A stretch of DNA of 64,000 bases, from assembly GCF_902498805.1 (NCBI RefSeq), contig NZ_LR701637.1:310001-374000 (forward strand). Reading direction: 5' to 3'. Shown here piece after piece: positions 53,149 to 62,112 of the stretch (positions within the stretch are counted from its first letter, which is position 1; each line of letters opens with the position of its first letter). Below the pieces are notes generated by a model that saw only the letters and a program-made list of their open reading frames with translations, made no database searches and had not been told where the DNA came from. A program made the position numbers and the translations under genes. This DNA is from Imperialibacter sp. EC-SDR9. Its GTDB lineage: Bacteria > Bacteroidota > Bacteroidia > Cytophagales > Cyclobacteriaceae.

Positions 53149-54380
53149 GAGGGAGCAAACTCATCGGTGCGTGTCTTTTCTTTCTTCCCATTATGGCAAA
53201 AGCCAGGCAGCAGCCCTTGCCGCTGTTTGATCAAATCGGTGTTGGTATAGAGAGTCAGCCAGAAATAAAAGCGGCAAAGCAACAGCTGGAATGGTTTCAA
53301 CAAAACAGGTACGGCGTTGCTTATTTTGATGAGATTGATTTTAGAGTGGGAGGCATCACCAACGACAAAACTGAGTACGCCTTCCGCCTTCGTCCCACCA
53401 ACCCTTTCTATTATGCGGCAGGAAAAAGTATGGGCAAACTTTTGGAGACGGAGGCCCAGTTGAAGTTGAAGGAGGCTATGCAAGCAGCCCTTTTCGATAA
53501 GATTGAAACCTGGCTGAAAATCAGATATGTCGCATTGCAATTTCAGGAAACGGAAGCGTCTGTTGCCTGGCGGCAGAAGTGGTTGGAGAATATGGCTCAA
53601 TACATTTCCGAAGGCGGATTTGATGCCGAGGAATTGCTTGATGTGGAGCTTGAAAGGATTGATTTGGCGGTGGATCGTATGGACTTGTCGGAGGAATTGG
53701 AGAATGAGCTTGCTGATTTCCTGGATGATCCGAACCCAGCTAAAGTAGAAACACTTGCCCAGTCATTGTTTGAAAGCGTGTTCCCCGATGTGGCGTTGGA
53801 AAAGTTATTGAGCACAGTGGACGAGTTAATGCAGGTGCCATCAGCGGTATCGCTTGCCACGGAGAAGGAGCAGTTGAATGTGCAGCTCACGGAGAGTAAA
53901 GTGCTGCTGGAAAAGCGAGATTGGGATATTGGCTTTGTGCAGCCCGAGTGGGATGTGGAGGGCAAAGAGAGGTTTGGCTTGCGGGTAGGCATTGGCATCC
54001 CAATTTTCAACACCAATCGCATGCAAACCCAAAACAGGCAATTATCTCTGATCAATGATAAATGGGCGGAGGTAAAGGCAAGGACGGAGTGGGATGTTAA
54101 ACTTGGAGCGGCCTACGAGAAAACGTTACGGATGGCAGACCAGGTCAAAGCCCTGAAAGAATTGGATGTTCAATTAGATGCCTATCGGGAGAAATTGTCG
54201 GTCATAGATCCTGGCGATGCCAGACAGAGCCTGTTGAAGTGGCTAAAGGCCAAGGAAAAGCTAAGGGGAAGAGTAATAAAGGATCAGTTTTTGCTGCTAT
54301 CGGCCTACCTGGATTACCTTAAGCTTAAAGGCCTGCTGGCTGAGCCAACAGCCTTGAGCTATTTTGAAGACATTTGGTAA
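53145..54380 (+). CDS. TolC-like outer-membrane protein, divergent
   Basis: 411 residues with an N-terminal signal (about 1-22). It is rich in long helices with heptad-like pattern (MGKLLETEAQLKLKEAM, ALEKLLSTVDELMQVPSA, then a second helical half from about 300) and ends in LKLKGLLAEPTALSYFEDIW. Two helical halves separated by short strands fit a TolC-type outer-membrane channel, and its place after an HlyD-like gene supports this. The similarity is weak and I am not sure of the barrel. It overlaps the CotH frame at its 3' end, where the CotH start at 54395 follows 14 nt later. Confidence 0.7.
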   Translation: MRGSKLIGACLFFLPIMAKARQQPLPLFDQIGVGIESQPEIKAAKQQLEWFQQNRYGVAYFDEIDFRVGGITNDKTEYAFRLRPTNPFYYAAGKSMGKLLETEAQLKLKEAMQAALFDKIETWLKIRYVALQFQETEASVAWRQKWLENMAQYISEGGFDAEELLDVELERIDLAVDRMDLSEELENELADFLDDPNPAKVETLAQSLFESVFPDVALEKLLSTVDELMQVPSAVSLATEKEQLNVQLTESKVLLEKRDWDIGFVQPEWDVEGKERFGLRVGIGIPIFNTNRMQTQNRQLSLINDKWAEVKARTEWDVKLGAAYEKTLRMADQVKALKELDVQLDAYREKLSVIDPGDARQSLLKWLKAKEKLRGRVIKDQFLLLSAYLDYLKLKGLLAEPTALSYFEDIW

Positions 54381-54394
54381 GTAAACCTACTTTT

Positions 54395-56062
54395 ATGAAA
54401 ACTACATTGTTAAGAGCTCTGCTTGCAGGAGCTATTTTTTGTACGCTGTCCGCTCAGTCACAGTCTGTTGATTTTGAGTCGTCGAACCTCCCCATTATTA
54501 TCATCGATACCGAAGGGCGCACCATTGTTAACGAACCCAAGGTGAAAGCAAGAATGGGCATAATCAACAACCAGGAAGGGGTTACTAACCACACTTCTGA
54601 TCCTTTTACTGACTACGATGGCTTCATCGGTATTGAATTCAGGGGCTCCTCTTCTCAAGCCCTATTTCCAAAGAAGTCCTTCGGCATCGAGACCTGGGAC
54701 GAGCAGGGTCAGGATCTGGACACGGCTATATTGGGATTTCCGTCGGAAGAGGATTGGGTTTTACACGGGCCTTACTCCGACAAAACGCTGATGCGGAACA
54801 AACTGACCTTCGATCTTTTCTCATTCACTGAGCGCTATAGCTCGAGAACAAAATATGTTGACGTGGTGCTCAATGGGCAATACCACGGCATCTACCTGTT
54901 TATGGAAAAGGTGAAGCGGGACAAAAACCGGGTGGATATAGCCAACCTAAAACCTGAGGATAACGAAGGAGAGGAGTTGACCGGGGGCTACATTTTGAAG
55001 CTCGATAAGTTTGACGGCAGCGGTGGTGGGGGCTTTGCGTCAGAGTACCGACCAAACAATTATAAAAACAGTGATCAGGTGGCCTTCTTTCAATACGATG
55101 AGCCAGCAGATGACGAAATCACCAGTGCCCAAAAAGCATACATACAAAGCTTTATGAAGAGCTTCGAAAGCGCTTTGAAGTCGAGCTCCTTTAGGGATCC
55201 GGTGTCGGACTACCGCAAATATATAGAGCTGTCGAGCTTTGTTGACTTCTTCCTGATTAATGAGCTCAGCCGAAATGTTGATGGCTATAGGCTCAGCACC
55301 TTTATGTACAAGGACAAAGATGACAAGGACGGGCTCCTGACTCTTGGGCCAATATGGGACTTTAACCTTGCGTTTGGCAACGCCGACTACTGCCAGGGAG
55401 GAAACACCCAGGGCTGGGCCTATAAGTTCAACGACATTTGCCCGAACGACTTCTGGCTGGTTCCCTTTTGGTGGGACAAACTGATGACTGACCCAGTTTT
55501 CAGACAGCAGGTGAAATTGCGGTGGATGACGCTGCGGAGTGGTGCCTGGTCCGACGAAGCAATAAGCACGATGATTGATGAATATACCGATGTCTTATCT
55601 GACGCCAAAAATAGGAATTTTCAAAGATGGCCGGTAATTGGCCAGTACACATGGCCTAACAATTTTGTTGGAGCAACTTACACAGCGGAAGTGGACTATC
55701 TTAGGAACTGGATCACTCAGCGCACCACTTGGCTGGATCAGCAGATAGAAGATTTTGAGGGGCCAGTGGATGTAACCGGACTAAGCAACGGAGAAGTTGA
55801 TCTGGTGACGTTTCCCAATCCTTTTGTTGATTTAATATACTTCCAAAATGGAACCACCTCTGGGGTTGAGTCAATAAAAATATTTTCATTCTCTGGTCAG
55901 CAGGTGAGAACAATTAATAAGCGGGGAAAATTAGGTGGCAGCCTGGCCTGGGATGGCAGAAATTCAAACGGAGAGGACTTGCCGCCAGCCGTTTATCTCT
56001 ACCAGGCATTTTCAGGTGACGGACAAGTGACGGTTGGAAAGATCATCAAATCAGCACGTTAG
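54395..56062 (+). CDS. Secreted CotH-type kinase-like protein with T9SS C-terminal domain
   Basis: 555 residues from the ATG at 54395, which starts the signal peptide (MKTTLLRALLAGAIFCTLSAQSQ). The CotH domain spans about 30-400: IEFRGSSSQALFPKKSFGIETW, then RNKLTFDLF, YHGIYLFMEKVKRDKNRVD and the metal-binding-like GPIWDFNLAFGNADY. CotH proteins are protein kinases or structural proteins of coats. The last 85 residues are a type A sorting domain (TFPNPFVDLIYFQNG, then LAWDGRNSNGEDLPPAVYLYQ), which directs export by the type IX system. It ends the DUF4956 operon. Confidence 0.9.
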   Translation: MKTTLLRALLAGAIFCTLSAQSQSVDFESSNLPIIIIDTEGRTIVNEPKVKARMGIINNQEGVTNHTSDPFTDYDGFIGIEFRGSSSQALFPKKSFGIETWDEQGQDLDTAILGFPSEEDWVLHGPYSDKTLMRNKLTFDLFSFTERYSSRTKYVDVVLNGQYHGIYLFMEKVKRDKNRVDIANLKPEDNEGEELTGGYILKLDKFDGSGGGGFASEYRPNNYKNSDQVAFFQYDEPADDEITSAQKAYIQSFMKSFESALKSSSFRDPVSDYRKYIELSSFVDFFLINELSRNVDGYRLSTFMYKDKDDKDGLLTLGPIWDFNLAFGNADYCQGGNTQGWAYKFNDICPNDFWLVPFWWDKLMTDPVFRQQVKLRWMTLRSGAWSDEAISTMIDEYTDVLSDAKNRNFQRWPVIGQYTWPNNFVGATYTAEVDYLRNWITQRTTWLDQQIEDFEGPVDVTGLSNGEVDLVTFPNPFVDLIYFQNGTTSGVESIKIFSFSGQQVRTINKRGKLGGSLAWDGRNSNGEDLPPAVYLYQAFSGDGQVTVGKIIKSAR

Positions 56063-56068
56063 ATGAAT

Positions 56069-56159
56069 TGTGGATAACTTTGCAAAAATTGTGGATAATC
56101 GCACACAAAAACCATAATTACCTATATATAAGATAGTTAACTTAATTTAGTTATCGACA
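56069..56159. promoter_or_regulatory. DnaA-box cluster in an AT-rich gap
   Basis: Two perfect DnaA boxes, TGTGGATAA at 56069-56077 and 56090-56098 (TTATCCACA on the minus strand), start 21 nt apart, two helical turns. A one-mismatch box TTATCGACA is at 56151-56159. The DNA between (56099-56150) is almost free of G/C (CCTATATATAAGATAGTTAA), as in a DNA-unwinding element. This could be a replication origin or a DnaA-controlled site. No dnaA, gyrB or gidA gene is adjacent. Confidence 0.5.
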
Positions 56160-56197
56160 TTCTTAAACCAGATTCGTCAATTTTCTTAGTCTCCCGC

Positions 56198-56216
56198 TTC
56201 GCTGAGGCTGCCTGAC
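56198..56216. repeat. Degenerate copy related to the 38.3-kb palindromic element
   Basis: TTCGCTGAGGCTGCCTGAC resembles TTCGACAGGCTCAACCTGAC at 38352-38371, sharing TTCG, AGGCT and CCTGAC. It lies between the DnaA boxes and the SDR gene. Confidence 0.3.
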
Positions 56217-56316
56217 TATTGGTAAATTGGAAAATCATTCTAAGAGAGGATTGCTTATTGACTTTTAGTTTCAGCGCTAATCACTTATTTTTCGGCATAT
56301 CGAATGATCCTTCACT

Positions 56317-57078
56317 ATGTACATTAATTTATCTGGTCTGAATGTGCTCGTAACAGGAGCCAGCAGGGGCATAGGCAAGGCCATTGCGGCTAAGCTGGCA
56401 GAAGCAGGGGCCACCGTGGCAGTGCATTACCACAAGAGTGGCAGAGAGGCTGAAAACCTGGCCCATGTGCTGGGCAATGAGAGCAAAGCTTTTCAGGCAG
56501 ATTTGGCTCAGCCTGATCAGGTGGTGCAGCTGTTCGATAAGGTGGTGAGTGAATTTGGGTCTCTCGAACTTTTGGTCAACAATGCCGGTCTGGCCATAGC
56601 TTCCGACATGGGTTCCGCCGATAAACAGTGGCTTGAAGAATGGAACAAAACCATGATGGTCAATCTTAATGCAACTGCAATTCTTTGTAAAAAAGCCATC
56701 GACCATTGGCTTAAAAGAAAGGCGACTGGAAGGATCATCAATATCTCATCAAGAGCTGCCTTTAGAGGAGACACCGCCGAGTACCTGGCTTATGCGGCGT
56801 CCAAAGGTGGGGTGGTATCGCTCACCCGGTCGATAGCGAGGGCCTACGGCAAGCAGGGTATCAAAGCGTTCAATATTGCGCCTGGCTTTGTGCGAACCGA
56901 TATGGCCAAAGAATTTGTGGAGCGATATGGCGAGCAGGTGGTGCTTGGTGATTTGGCGCTTGAGCGACTTACCGAGCCGAAAGACATTGCTCCCATGGTG
57001 ACTTTCTTATGCAGCGGCCTGGCAGACCATGCTACAGGTAGCACCATTGATATCAACGCCGGCAGCTACGTGCACTAG
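56317..57078 (+). CDS. SDR-family oxidoreductase, FabG-like
   Basis: 253 residues, standard SDR length. The cofactor loop TGASRGIG (13-20), the NNAG strand motif, and the catalytic Tyr159-xxx-Lys163 (YAASK) with Ser145/146 (ISSRA) are all present. The C-terminal MVTFLCSGLADHATGSTIDINAGSYVH is typical of 3-oxoacyl-reductase-like members. The real substrate is not fixed by sequence. Its stop overlaps the convergent DinB gene by 4 nt. Confidence 0.9.
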   Translation: MYINLSGLNVLVTGASRGIGKAIAAKLAEAGATVAVHYHKSGREAENLAHVLGNESKAFQADLAQPDQVVQLFDKVVSEFGSLELLVNNAGLAIASDMGSADKQWLEEWNKTMMVNLNATAILCKKAIDHWLKRKATGRIINISSRAAFRGDTAEYLAYAASKGGVVSLTRSIARAYGKQGIKAFNIAPGFVRTDMAKEFVERYGEQVVLGDLALERLTEPKDIAPMVTFLCSGLADHATGSTIDINAGSYVH

Positions 57079-57563
57079 CTGGAAGGCAGGTAGGTGCCAA
57101 CAATCTTCGCTGTGGTGACAATCTGCCCAGCATGGTAAATGTCGTGATGGACGATGCCTTCAATCAGGTGTTTAAAGTCGTAGGACTTTCCTGGCACTTG
57201 CTTCTCAAATGTATCCGTAGAGGTTCTTTGAATAAGGTCGAGAAGTATTTTCTGGTTGTCATCAAAGTCCTCGAGCAAAGCGCTCCAACTCTCTGTATTT
57301 ATTTGATCAGACGGGCTCCAGTCTTTTTCAGAATTGAGAGGTACTTTATACGCCTCGTTGCCGTTTAGTTGCTCAACCACAAATGTGCGCCAGGTAAGCA
57401 TGTGTTGCGCCAGCTGGAACACAGAATGTGAGGAAGCATCGGGGCGCTCGCCAACTCTTTCCGGTATAATTTCCCATAAAATTGTTCTAACCGGCTTGCC
57501 ATACCAGGGCGAACCTGAATAAACATCCTTCAACTGACTTACTACGATTTCGACCCAGCTCAT
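57075..57563 (-). CDS. DinB-like metalloprotein
   Basis: 162 residues, four-helix bundle pattern of the DinB/YfiT family. Metal-ligand histidines are probable in SVFQLAQHMLTW and VHHDIYHAGQI. Members include thiol transferases and uncharacterised stress proteins. It is 3 nt downstream of the VOC gene on the same strand, so the two form an operon. Confidence 0.85.
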   Translation of the reverse strand: MSWVEIVVSQLKDVYSGSPWYGKPVRTILWEIIPERVGERPDASSHSVFQLAQHMLTWRTFVVEQLNGNEAYKVPLNSEKDWSPSDQINTESWSALLEDFDDNQKILLDLIQRTSTDTFEKQVPGKSYDFKHLIEGIVHHDIYHAGQIVTTAKIVGTYLPSS

Positions 57564-57566
57564 ATG

Positions 57567-57980
57567 TTAATGGGCAAACACCTGTGACATGTCCTGAAAT
57601 GACTTGAACTCCAACGCATTGCCACTCGGGTCGAGAAAAAACATGGTGGCCTGCTCGCCTACTTCTCCTTTAAACCTCACATGTGGCTCAATGATGAATT
57701 CGATGCCTTGTTTGGTTAACCTGTCGGCCAGCTCATGCCATTCTTTCCACTTAAGTATAGCCCCAAAATGCCTGACAGGGACCTTGTCGCCATCCACCTC
57801 ATTCGTTTTTGCCTGTGCCACTTCGTCTGGCTTCAAATGGGCGCTGATCTGGTGCCCAAAAAAATCAAAGTCGATCCATTTCTCAGCTGAGCGCCCGACT
57901 TTGCAGCCAATCACTTCAGTAAAGAACTTTCGGGTAGCTTCGATATCACTAACTGGAAAGGCAAGATGGAATGGTGTCAT
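57567..57980 (-). CDS. VOC-family (glyoxalase-like) protein
   Basis: 137 residues, one VOC module of two beta-alpha-beta units. It starts [20 protein letters not shown] and ends with [15 protein letters not shown], the typical metal-binding strand (Glu at the end). His5 and that Glu are likely ligands. Members include dioxygenases, glyoxalases and fosfomycin-type resistance proteins; the substrate is unknown. It is the first gene of the VOC-DinB pair. Confidence 0.88.
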   Translation of the reverse strand: MTPFHLAFPVSDIEATRKFFTEVIGCKVGRSAEKWIDFDFFGHQISAHLKPDEVAQAKTNEVDGDKVPVRHFGAILKWKEWHELADRLTKQGIEFIIEPHVRFKGEVGEQATMFFLDPSGNALEFKSFQDMSQVFAH

Positions 57981-58048
57981 CGTATTAAAGTTTAGATTTA
58001 GGTCGAAAATTTACATATTAAAGTGGCTGTTAAAAACTATTTTTACAT

Positions 58049-58942
58049 ATGGGTAAAAAAGTAGCGTTGGTGCTTTCAAGTGGTGGGGCTAGGGGAGTCG
58101 CTCATATCGGCGTTATCGAAGGGCTCATTGACCACGGCTTCGAGATCACCTCGATTGCTGGTTCGTCCATGGGATCAGTTGTTGGTGCGTTTCATGCTTG
58201 TGGCAAGTTGCCGGAATTCAAAGAGTGGATTTGCAACCTTGATCGAGTTGAGGTTTTTAAGCTCATCGACTTTACTTTCAGTTCGCAAGGCTTTATCAGG
58301 GGAGAAAAGGTTTTTAAGAACCTGGAGAAAGTTATCCCGGATCGGCCAATAGAAGAAATGCAAATTCCGTTCATTGCCGTTTCAACTGACCTCAACACAC
58401 AAAAGGAGAAGGTGTTCGACTCCGGGAGTATGTATCATGCTATCAGAGCATCAGTAGCGATACCCACTGTGCTCACGCCCCTCAAGGCGGGTGAAAGTCT
58501 GTACGTAGACGGCGGTGTGACCAATCCTGTGCCAGCTGATAAAGTGAAAAGGACCAAGGGAGACATTCTCGTTGTTTCCAATGTAAATGCATTCAAGCCG
58601 TACGTTAGTCCCTTGAAGAAACAAGAGAAAAGAGAGTCCAATCAATACACAAAGCGGCTAGAGGAAATGATGAGCAGGATAAGCAAAGTGATTCCTGGCT
58701 CCAGCTCCGCAAAGAAGAAATTGGGGTTCTTTGATTTGCTCAACGATTCCCTTGACCTTCTGCAGGATCGGCTTACTTCAGAGCTTTTGAAGCAATACAA
58801 GCCGGGGTTAAGTGTTGAGGTGTCAAGGCAGGCCTGTTCTACATTTGAATTCTACAGAGCTAAAGAAATAATTGAAGCTGGAAGGCAGGCATTTGAAGAG
58901 GCCTTGAAGGCATCCAACCTTTTGTCCGAACCGGAGCAATGA
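58049..58942 (+). CDS. Patatin-like phospholipase, NTE/RssA type
   Basis: 297 residues. The catalytic dyad is intact: Ser40 in GSSMG and Asp154 in DGGVTNPVP, with the oxyanion loop SGGARGVAHIGV at 10-22. No signal peptide is present. It probably hydrolyses lipid acyl chains in the cytoplasm. The C-terminal third (DRLTSELLKQYKPG) is helical. The stop overlaps the methyltransferase start by 4 nt (ATGA). Confidence 0.92.
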   Translation: MGKKVALVLSSGGARGVAHIGVIEGLIDHGFEITSIAGSSMGSVVGAFHACGKLPEFKEWICNLDRVEVFKLIDFTFSSQGFIRGEKVFKNLEKVIPDRPIEEMQIPFIAVSTDLNTQKEKVFDSGSMYHAIRASVAIPTVLTPLKAGESLYVDGGVTNPVPADKVKRTKGDILVVSNVNAFKPYVSPLKKQEKRESNQYTKRLEEMMSRISKVIPGSSSAKKKLGFFDLLNDSLDLLQDRLTSELLKQYKPGLSVEVSRQACSTFEFYRAKEIIEAGRQAFEEALKASNLLSEPEQ

Positions 58943-59553
58943 ACTTCAGAGAACTCAATACCCAACTGGGCAATATCGATATCTACCTTTTGGATCAAAT
59001 ACTCAAGGGCCGCTTTGAAGGAAAAAGCAAGGTGTTGGATGTAGGCTGTGGCGAGGGTCGAAACCTCATTTATTTTGCCAAAGAAGGCTTTGATGTCTAT
59101 GGTTTCGATCAAAGCCCTTCTGCATTGCAAATGCTTCGATACCTGCTCAAGGGGACCAGCCAGGGTTTTGACGAAAGAAAGCTGATAGAGGGGAATGCGA
59201 AGAGTTTGCCGTTGCCAGCCGGTTACTTTGACATTGTCATCAGCAGTGCTGTGCTACACTTTGCTGAAAGCGTAGATGCTTTTCATAAACAGATGGCCGA
59301 GTTGTTTCGGGTATTAGCTCCCGATGGCATTCTTTTTATTCGCATGACCAGCGATATTGGCCTTCCGGATGCCACCGAGAATCTGGGAAATGGTCGCTAC
59401 CTGATTCCAGATGGATCAGCAAGGTTTTTACTCACCAGAAGTTTGATAAAGGAAATCGTCGATAAATTTTCCTGGCAGCTGATAGAGCCCGTGAAAACCA
59501 CTGTGGTGGATGATGTTAGATGCATGACAACTCTGGTGTTTAGAAAAGACTAA
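58939..59553 (+). CDS. Class I SAM-dependent methyltransferase
   Basis: 204 residues. The SAM-binding loop is VLDVGCGEGRNLIYFAKEG (motif I, about residues 33-51), then GFDQSPSAL (motif II), NAKSLPLPAGYFDIVISSAVLHF (motif III/IV). The substrate cannot be told; the late segment RSLIKEIVDKFSWQ fits small-molecule or lipid methyltransferases. Its start overlaps the patatin stop, and its end nearly meets the convergent TPM gene at 59554. Confidence 0.88.
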   Translation: MNFRELNTQLGNIDIYLLDQILKGRFEGKSKVLDVGCGEGRNLIYFAKEGFDVYGFDQSPSALQMLRYLLKGTSQGFDERKLIEGNAKSLPLPAGYFDIVISSAVLHFAESVDAFHKQMAELFRVLAPDGILFIRMTSDIGLPDATENLGNGRYLIPDGSARFLLTRSLIKEIVDKFSWQLIEPVKTTVVDDVRCMTTLVFRKD

Positions 59554-60348
59554 CTACCAGGAGCCACTGGCACCGCCACCACCAAAGCTTCCACCTCCGA
59601 AGCCGCCAAAATCACTGCCACCGCCAAAATTTCCTCTTCCGCTGTTAAAATCATTGAAAGTATTGCCACGGCCCCGATTCATGCTCGACATGAGAAAGAG
59701 CATTGTCCAGAAGCCAGGCTTGCGTGAAGAAAAATGCCCTCTTCTTCCCCGAAAAACCGAAATAATAGGAATGATGACAAAGAAGAAAACGATAATAAGA
59801 GACAAAATTCCTGGCGTTTTTTTTGCCGTTCGTGGATCCGCTTTGAACTCGCCTGAGGCCATGCTCATGAGTATGCTGGTTGCCTGATCCAGCCCCTGGA
59901 AATACTTTTGCGCTCTGAAATTAGGTACTATGTACTTTTCAATGACTCTTTTAGCATAAGCATCGGGGATAGCACCTTCCAGCCCATAGCCTGTGCTAAT
60001 GCTCACCTTTCGGTCACTAATTGCCACTAAAACCAGTACACCATTTTCCTTACCTTTTTTTCCGATGCCCCATTCCTGGGCCAATTCAGCTCCATAAAGA
60101 TCAATATCGTCTTGCCCTATTGTTTCCAATATCACGACAGCGAATTCATTGGAGGTACTGTCCCGATATCCCCTGAGCTTATTTTCCAACATATTAGTTT
60201 CCTGTTGGCTAAGCAGGTTCGCATAGTCATTCACGATCCTCGGCGGCGACATTGGCTTTGGAAAACTCTGTGCCGAAGCCGCTAAGCTGGTCATGACCAG
60301 TAAACCAGTGAAAAAATAGAACTTAATTTTGGCCAAAGGAAATGTCAT
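59554..60348 (-). CDS. TPM-domain membrane protein (YgcG-like) with Gly-rich tail
   Basis: 264 residues. A signal peptide (about 1-26, SAQ) precedes a TPM (Psb32/TLP18.3) domain at about 38-165 (RIVNDYANLLSQQETNMLENKLRG, GIGKKGKENGVLVLVAISDRKVSISTG). One membrane helix follows (about 182-200) and then a Gly/Ser/Phe-rich tail ending GGGASGSW. It starts 26 nt inside the preceding TPM gene, so the two are translationally coupled. Such proteins may act in membrane or photosystem repair-like processes; the exact role is not known. Confidence 0.88.
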   Translation of the reverse strand: MTFPLAKIKFYFFTGLLVMTSLAASAQSFPKPMSPPRIVNDYANLLSQQETNMLENKLRGYRDSTSNEFAVVILETIGQDDIDLYGAELAQEWGIGKKGKENGVLVLVAISDRKVSISTGYGLEGAIPDAYAKRVIEKYIVPNFRAQKYFQGLDQATSILMSMASGEFKADPRTAKKTPGILSLIIVFFFVIIPIISVFRGRRGHFSSRKPGFWTMLFLMSSMNRGRGNTFNDFNSGRGNFGGGSDFGGFGGGSFGGGGASGSW

Positions 60349-60760
60349 CAGGGAGTTCGTTTACGTCGTCTTTTTGGTAAGGGAAATGTTCTTTTAGCTG
60401 GGCTCCGGCCATACGGATGCCATCACTCAGGCCAAGGGTCAGTTGCCCTGACACGAAGCGATCCTTCATGTGGTCTTTAATGTCGCCCCAGTAGTGGTCA
60501 GGCACCACCTGGTTAATGCCGGCGTCACCAATTATCGCAAATTGATGATCTTCCACAGCCAGGTAAAAAAGCACACCGTTTCGTTGCTTGGTTTTCTGCA
60601 TGTTCAATGTGGAAAAAACTTCTGCAGCCCTGTCCAGCACATCTTTCTGACAATGTCTTTCGATGTGTACCCTAATCTCGCCAGAGGTGGCCAGCTCGGC
60701 CTCCTTGATCGCTTGCACGATATTGCGGCGTTCTTCTTCGCTAAAATATTCTTTCGCCAT
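60323..60760 (-). CDS. TPM-domain protein without membrane anchor
   Basis: 145 residues of a TPM domain (YFSEEERRNIVQAIKEAELATSGEIRVHIE, then NGVLFYLAVEDHQFAIIGDAGI). No signal peptide is visible. It is 3 nt downstream of the LemA gene and overlaps the following TPM gene by 26 nt. It belongs to a LemA-TPM-TPM operon frequent in Bacteroidota. Confidence 0.88.
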   Translation of the reverse strand: MAKEYFSEEERRNIVQAIKEAELATSGEIRVHIERHCQKDVLDRAAEVFSTLNMQKTKQRNGVLFYLAVEDHQFAIIGDAGINQVVPDHYWGDIKDHMKDRFVSGQLTLGLSDGIRMAGAQLKEHFPYQKDDVNELPDDISFGQN

Positions 60761-60763
60761 AGT

Positions 60764-61345
60764 CTAGAATTTTACCTCAGGCGCCTTTTCTGCACCCTCA
60801 GAAGCTTCAAAATAGCCTTTTTTATCGAACCCAAACAAACCGGCTGTAATGTTGCCTGGAAACCTCCGTATGGTTGTATTGTAAGCCTGAACTACTTCAT
60901 TGAATTTTTTTCTTTCAACAGCAATCCTGTTTTCGGTGCCCTCAAGTTGAGCCTGTAACTCGAGAAAGTTTTGATTGGCTTTCAAGTCAGGATAACGCTC
61001 GGCAACCACCATCAGCCGGCTAAGTGCCGAACCAAGCCCGTCCTGAGCTTGCTGAAACTGCTGCATTCCTTCAGGAGACAAGTTATCGGCACGAATGGTT
61101 GTGGACGTTGCCTTGGCCCGGGCTTCGACCACCTGGGTGAGGGTTTCTTTTTCAAAATCAGCATAGCCCTTTACTGTGTTCACCAGGTTGGGGATAAGGT
61201 CGGCCCTTCTCTGGTAAACATTTTCCACCTGAGACCATTGCCCACTAACTCCTTCTTCAAGGCTGACCATCTTGTTATAACCACAGGATGAAGCCAAACC
61301 GATAATGACAACCAGCAATACAATAGCAATAAGTATTTTCTTCAT
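60764..61345 (-). CDS. lemA: LemA family protein
   Basis: 193 residues. An N-terminal membrane helix (2-17) is followed by the LemA coiled-coil signature NKMVSLEEGVSGQWSQVENVYQRRADLIPNLVNTVKGYADFE, split here as NKMVSLEEG and YQRRADLIPNLVNTVKG. The end FFGF-type motif appears as GLFGFDKKGYFEASEGAEKAP. LemA proteins are membrane-associated; their function is not established. First gene of the LemA-TPM-TPM operon. Confidence 0.94.
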   Translation of the reverse strand: MKKILIAIVLLVVIIGLASSCGYNKMVSLEEGVSGQWSQVENVYQRRADLIPNLVNTVKGYADFEKETLTQVVEARAKATSTTIRADNLSPEGMQQFQQAQDGLGSALSRLMVVAERYPDLKANQNFLELQAQLEGTENRIAVERKKFNEVVQAYNTTIRRFPGNITAGLFGFDKKGYFEASEGAEKAPEVKF

Positions 61346-61365
61346 TGTTTAATTGTTATAAGACG

Positions 61366-61397
61366 GAAAACTAATCAGAGAGACATTTGTGTTCAAA
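61366..61397 (-). promoter_or_regulatory. Candidate promoter of the LemA operon
   Basis: On the minus strand, TTTG (61397-61394), 20-nt spacing, then TAGTTTTC (61373-61366), one base off TAnnTTTG, 21 nt upstream of the LemA ATG at 61345. Confidence 0.45.
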
Positions 61398-61417
61398 GGA
61401 AGCACTATTCTTACCAA

Positions 61418-61963
61418 ATGAAAAATGTATTGACCTTAGTAGGGGGTGTATTTTTTCTACTAGCATGTAACGTTGACAAAGGCAAAAAAGTTGATGTTGA
61501 GAAACTCGACTTTAAAACGACCGACCGTTCCGAACTCTTTTTCAAGAACATGCGGCAGTCGGCCTACACCACAACGGAACAGCAAGAGGCTGGGGTTTAC
61601 CTCTATACCCACAAAACATGGGACAAAGATTCATTGTCGCCGGTGGTGCCGACCATTGTGTTCAATTGGCGACAGGACAGGGCCTATTTGATGCTTAACT
61701 GGTCAGAGAAGTGGAGCGCAATAAAAGAAATCGATGTAACGGTCAGCAGCGACACTCTTCCCGATTACCACCTTATTTATCGGGAGGGGAATATGCGAGA
61801 CCAGTTGACCTTTTCAGCCACTCTTTATAATGCGATGATGGATGGGGGTCGATTTGCGCTTCGTAAAGATGGAGAGAAAGTGCCGCTTTTTACATCTGAC
61901 GAAAAAAGAGAAGCATTCCGGGTGACGCTGTATGATTATCTTCGGCTTACCGGGTGGTTTTGA
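61418..61963 (+). CDS. Lipoprotein of unknown function
   Basis: 181 residues with a lipoprotein signal (Cys17 in LLAC). The mature part contains LFFKNMRQSAYTTTEQQEAGVYLYTH and alternating beta strands (AYLMLNWSEKWSAIKEIDVTVSS). I do not recognise a family. It is divergent from the LemA operon and followed by a 205-nt gap before the channel gene. Confidence 0.78.
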   Translation: MKNVLTLVGGVFFLLACNVDKGKKVDVEKLDFKTTDRSELFFKNMRQSAYTTTEQQEAGVYLYTHKTWDKDSLSPVVPTIVFNWRQDRAYLMLNWSEKWSAIKEIDVTVSSDTLPDYHLIYREGNMRDQLTFSATLYNAMMDGGRFALRKDGEKVPLFTSDEKREAFRVTLYDYLRLTGWF

Positions 61964-62112
61964 GCCTTCTTTTATAGTTGAAGGGACGGTGAATCACAGA
62001 ATACAGTTGTATTCAGCCAGCAATTTTATAACCATCTCACTGCCAAAGGTGTTTTATCCCAAATATATCCGGTAATTGAAACGTTTATGCTTTACTATAC
62101 TGGTAAATTAGA

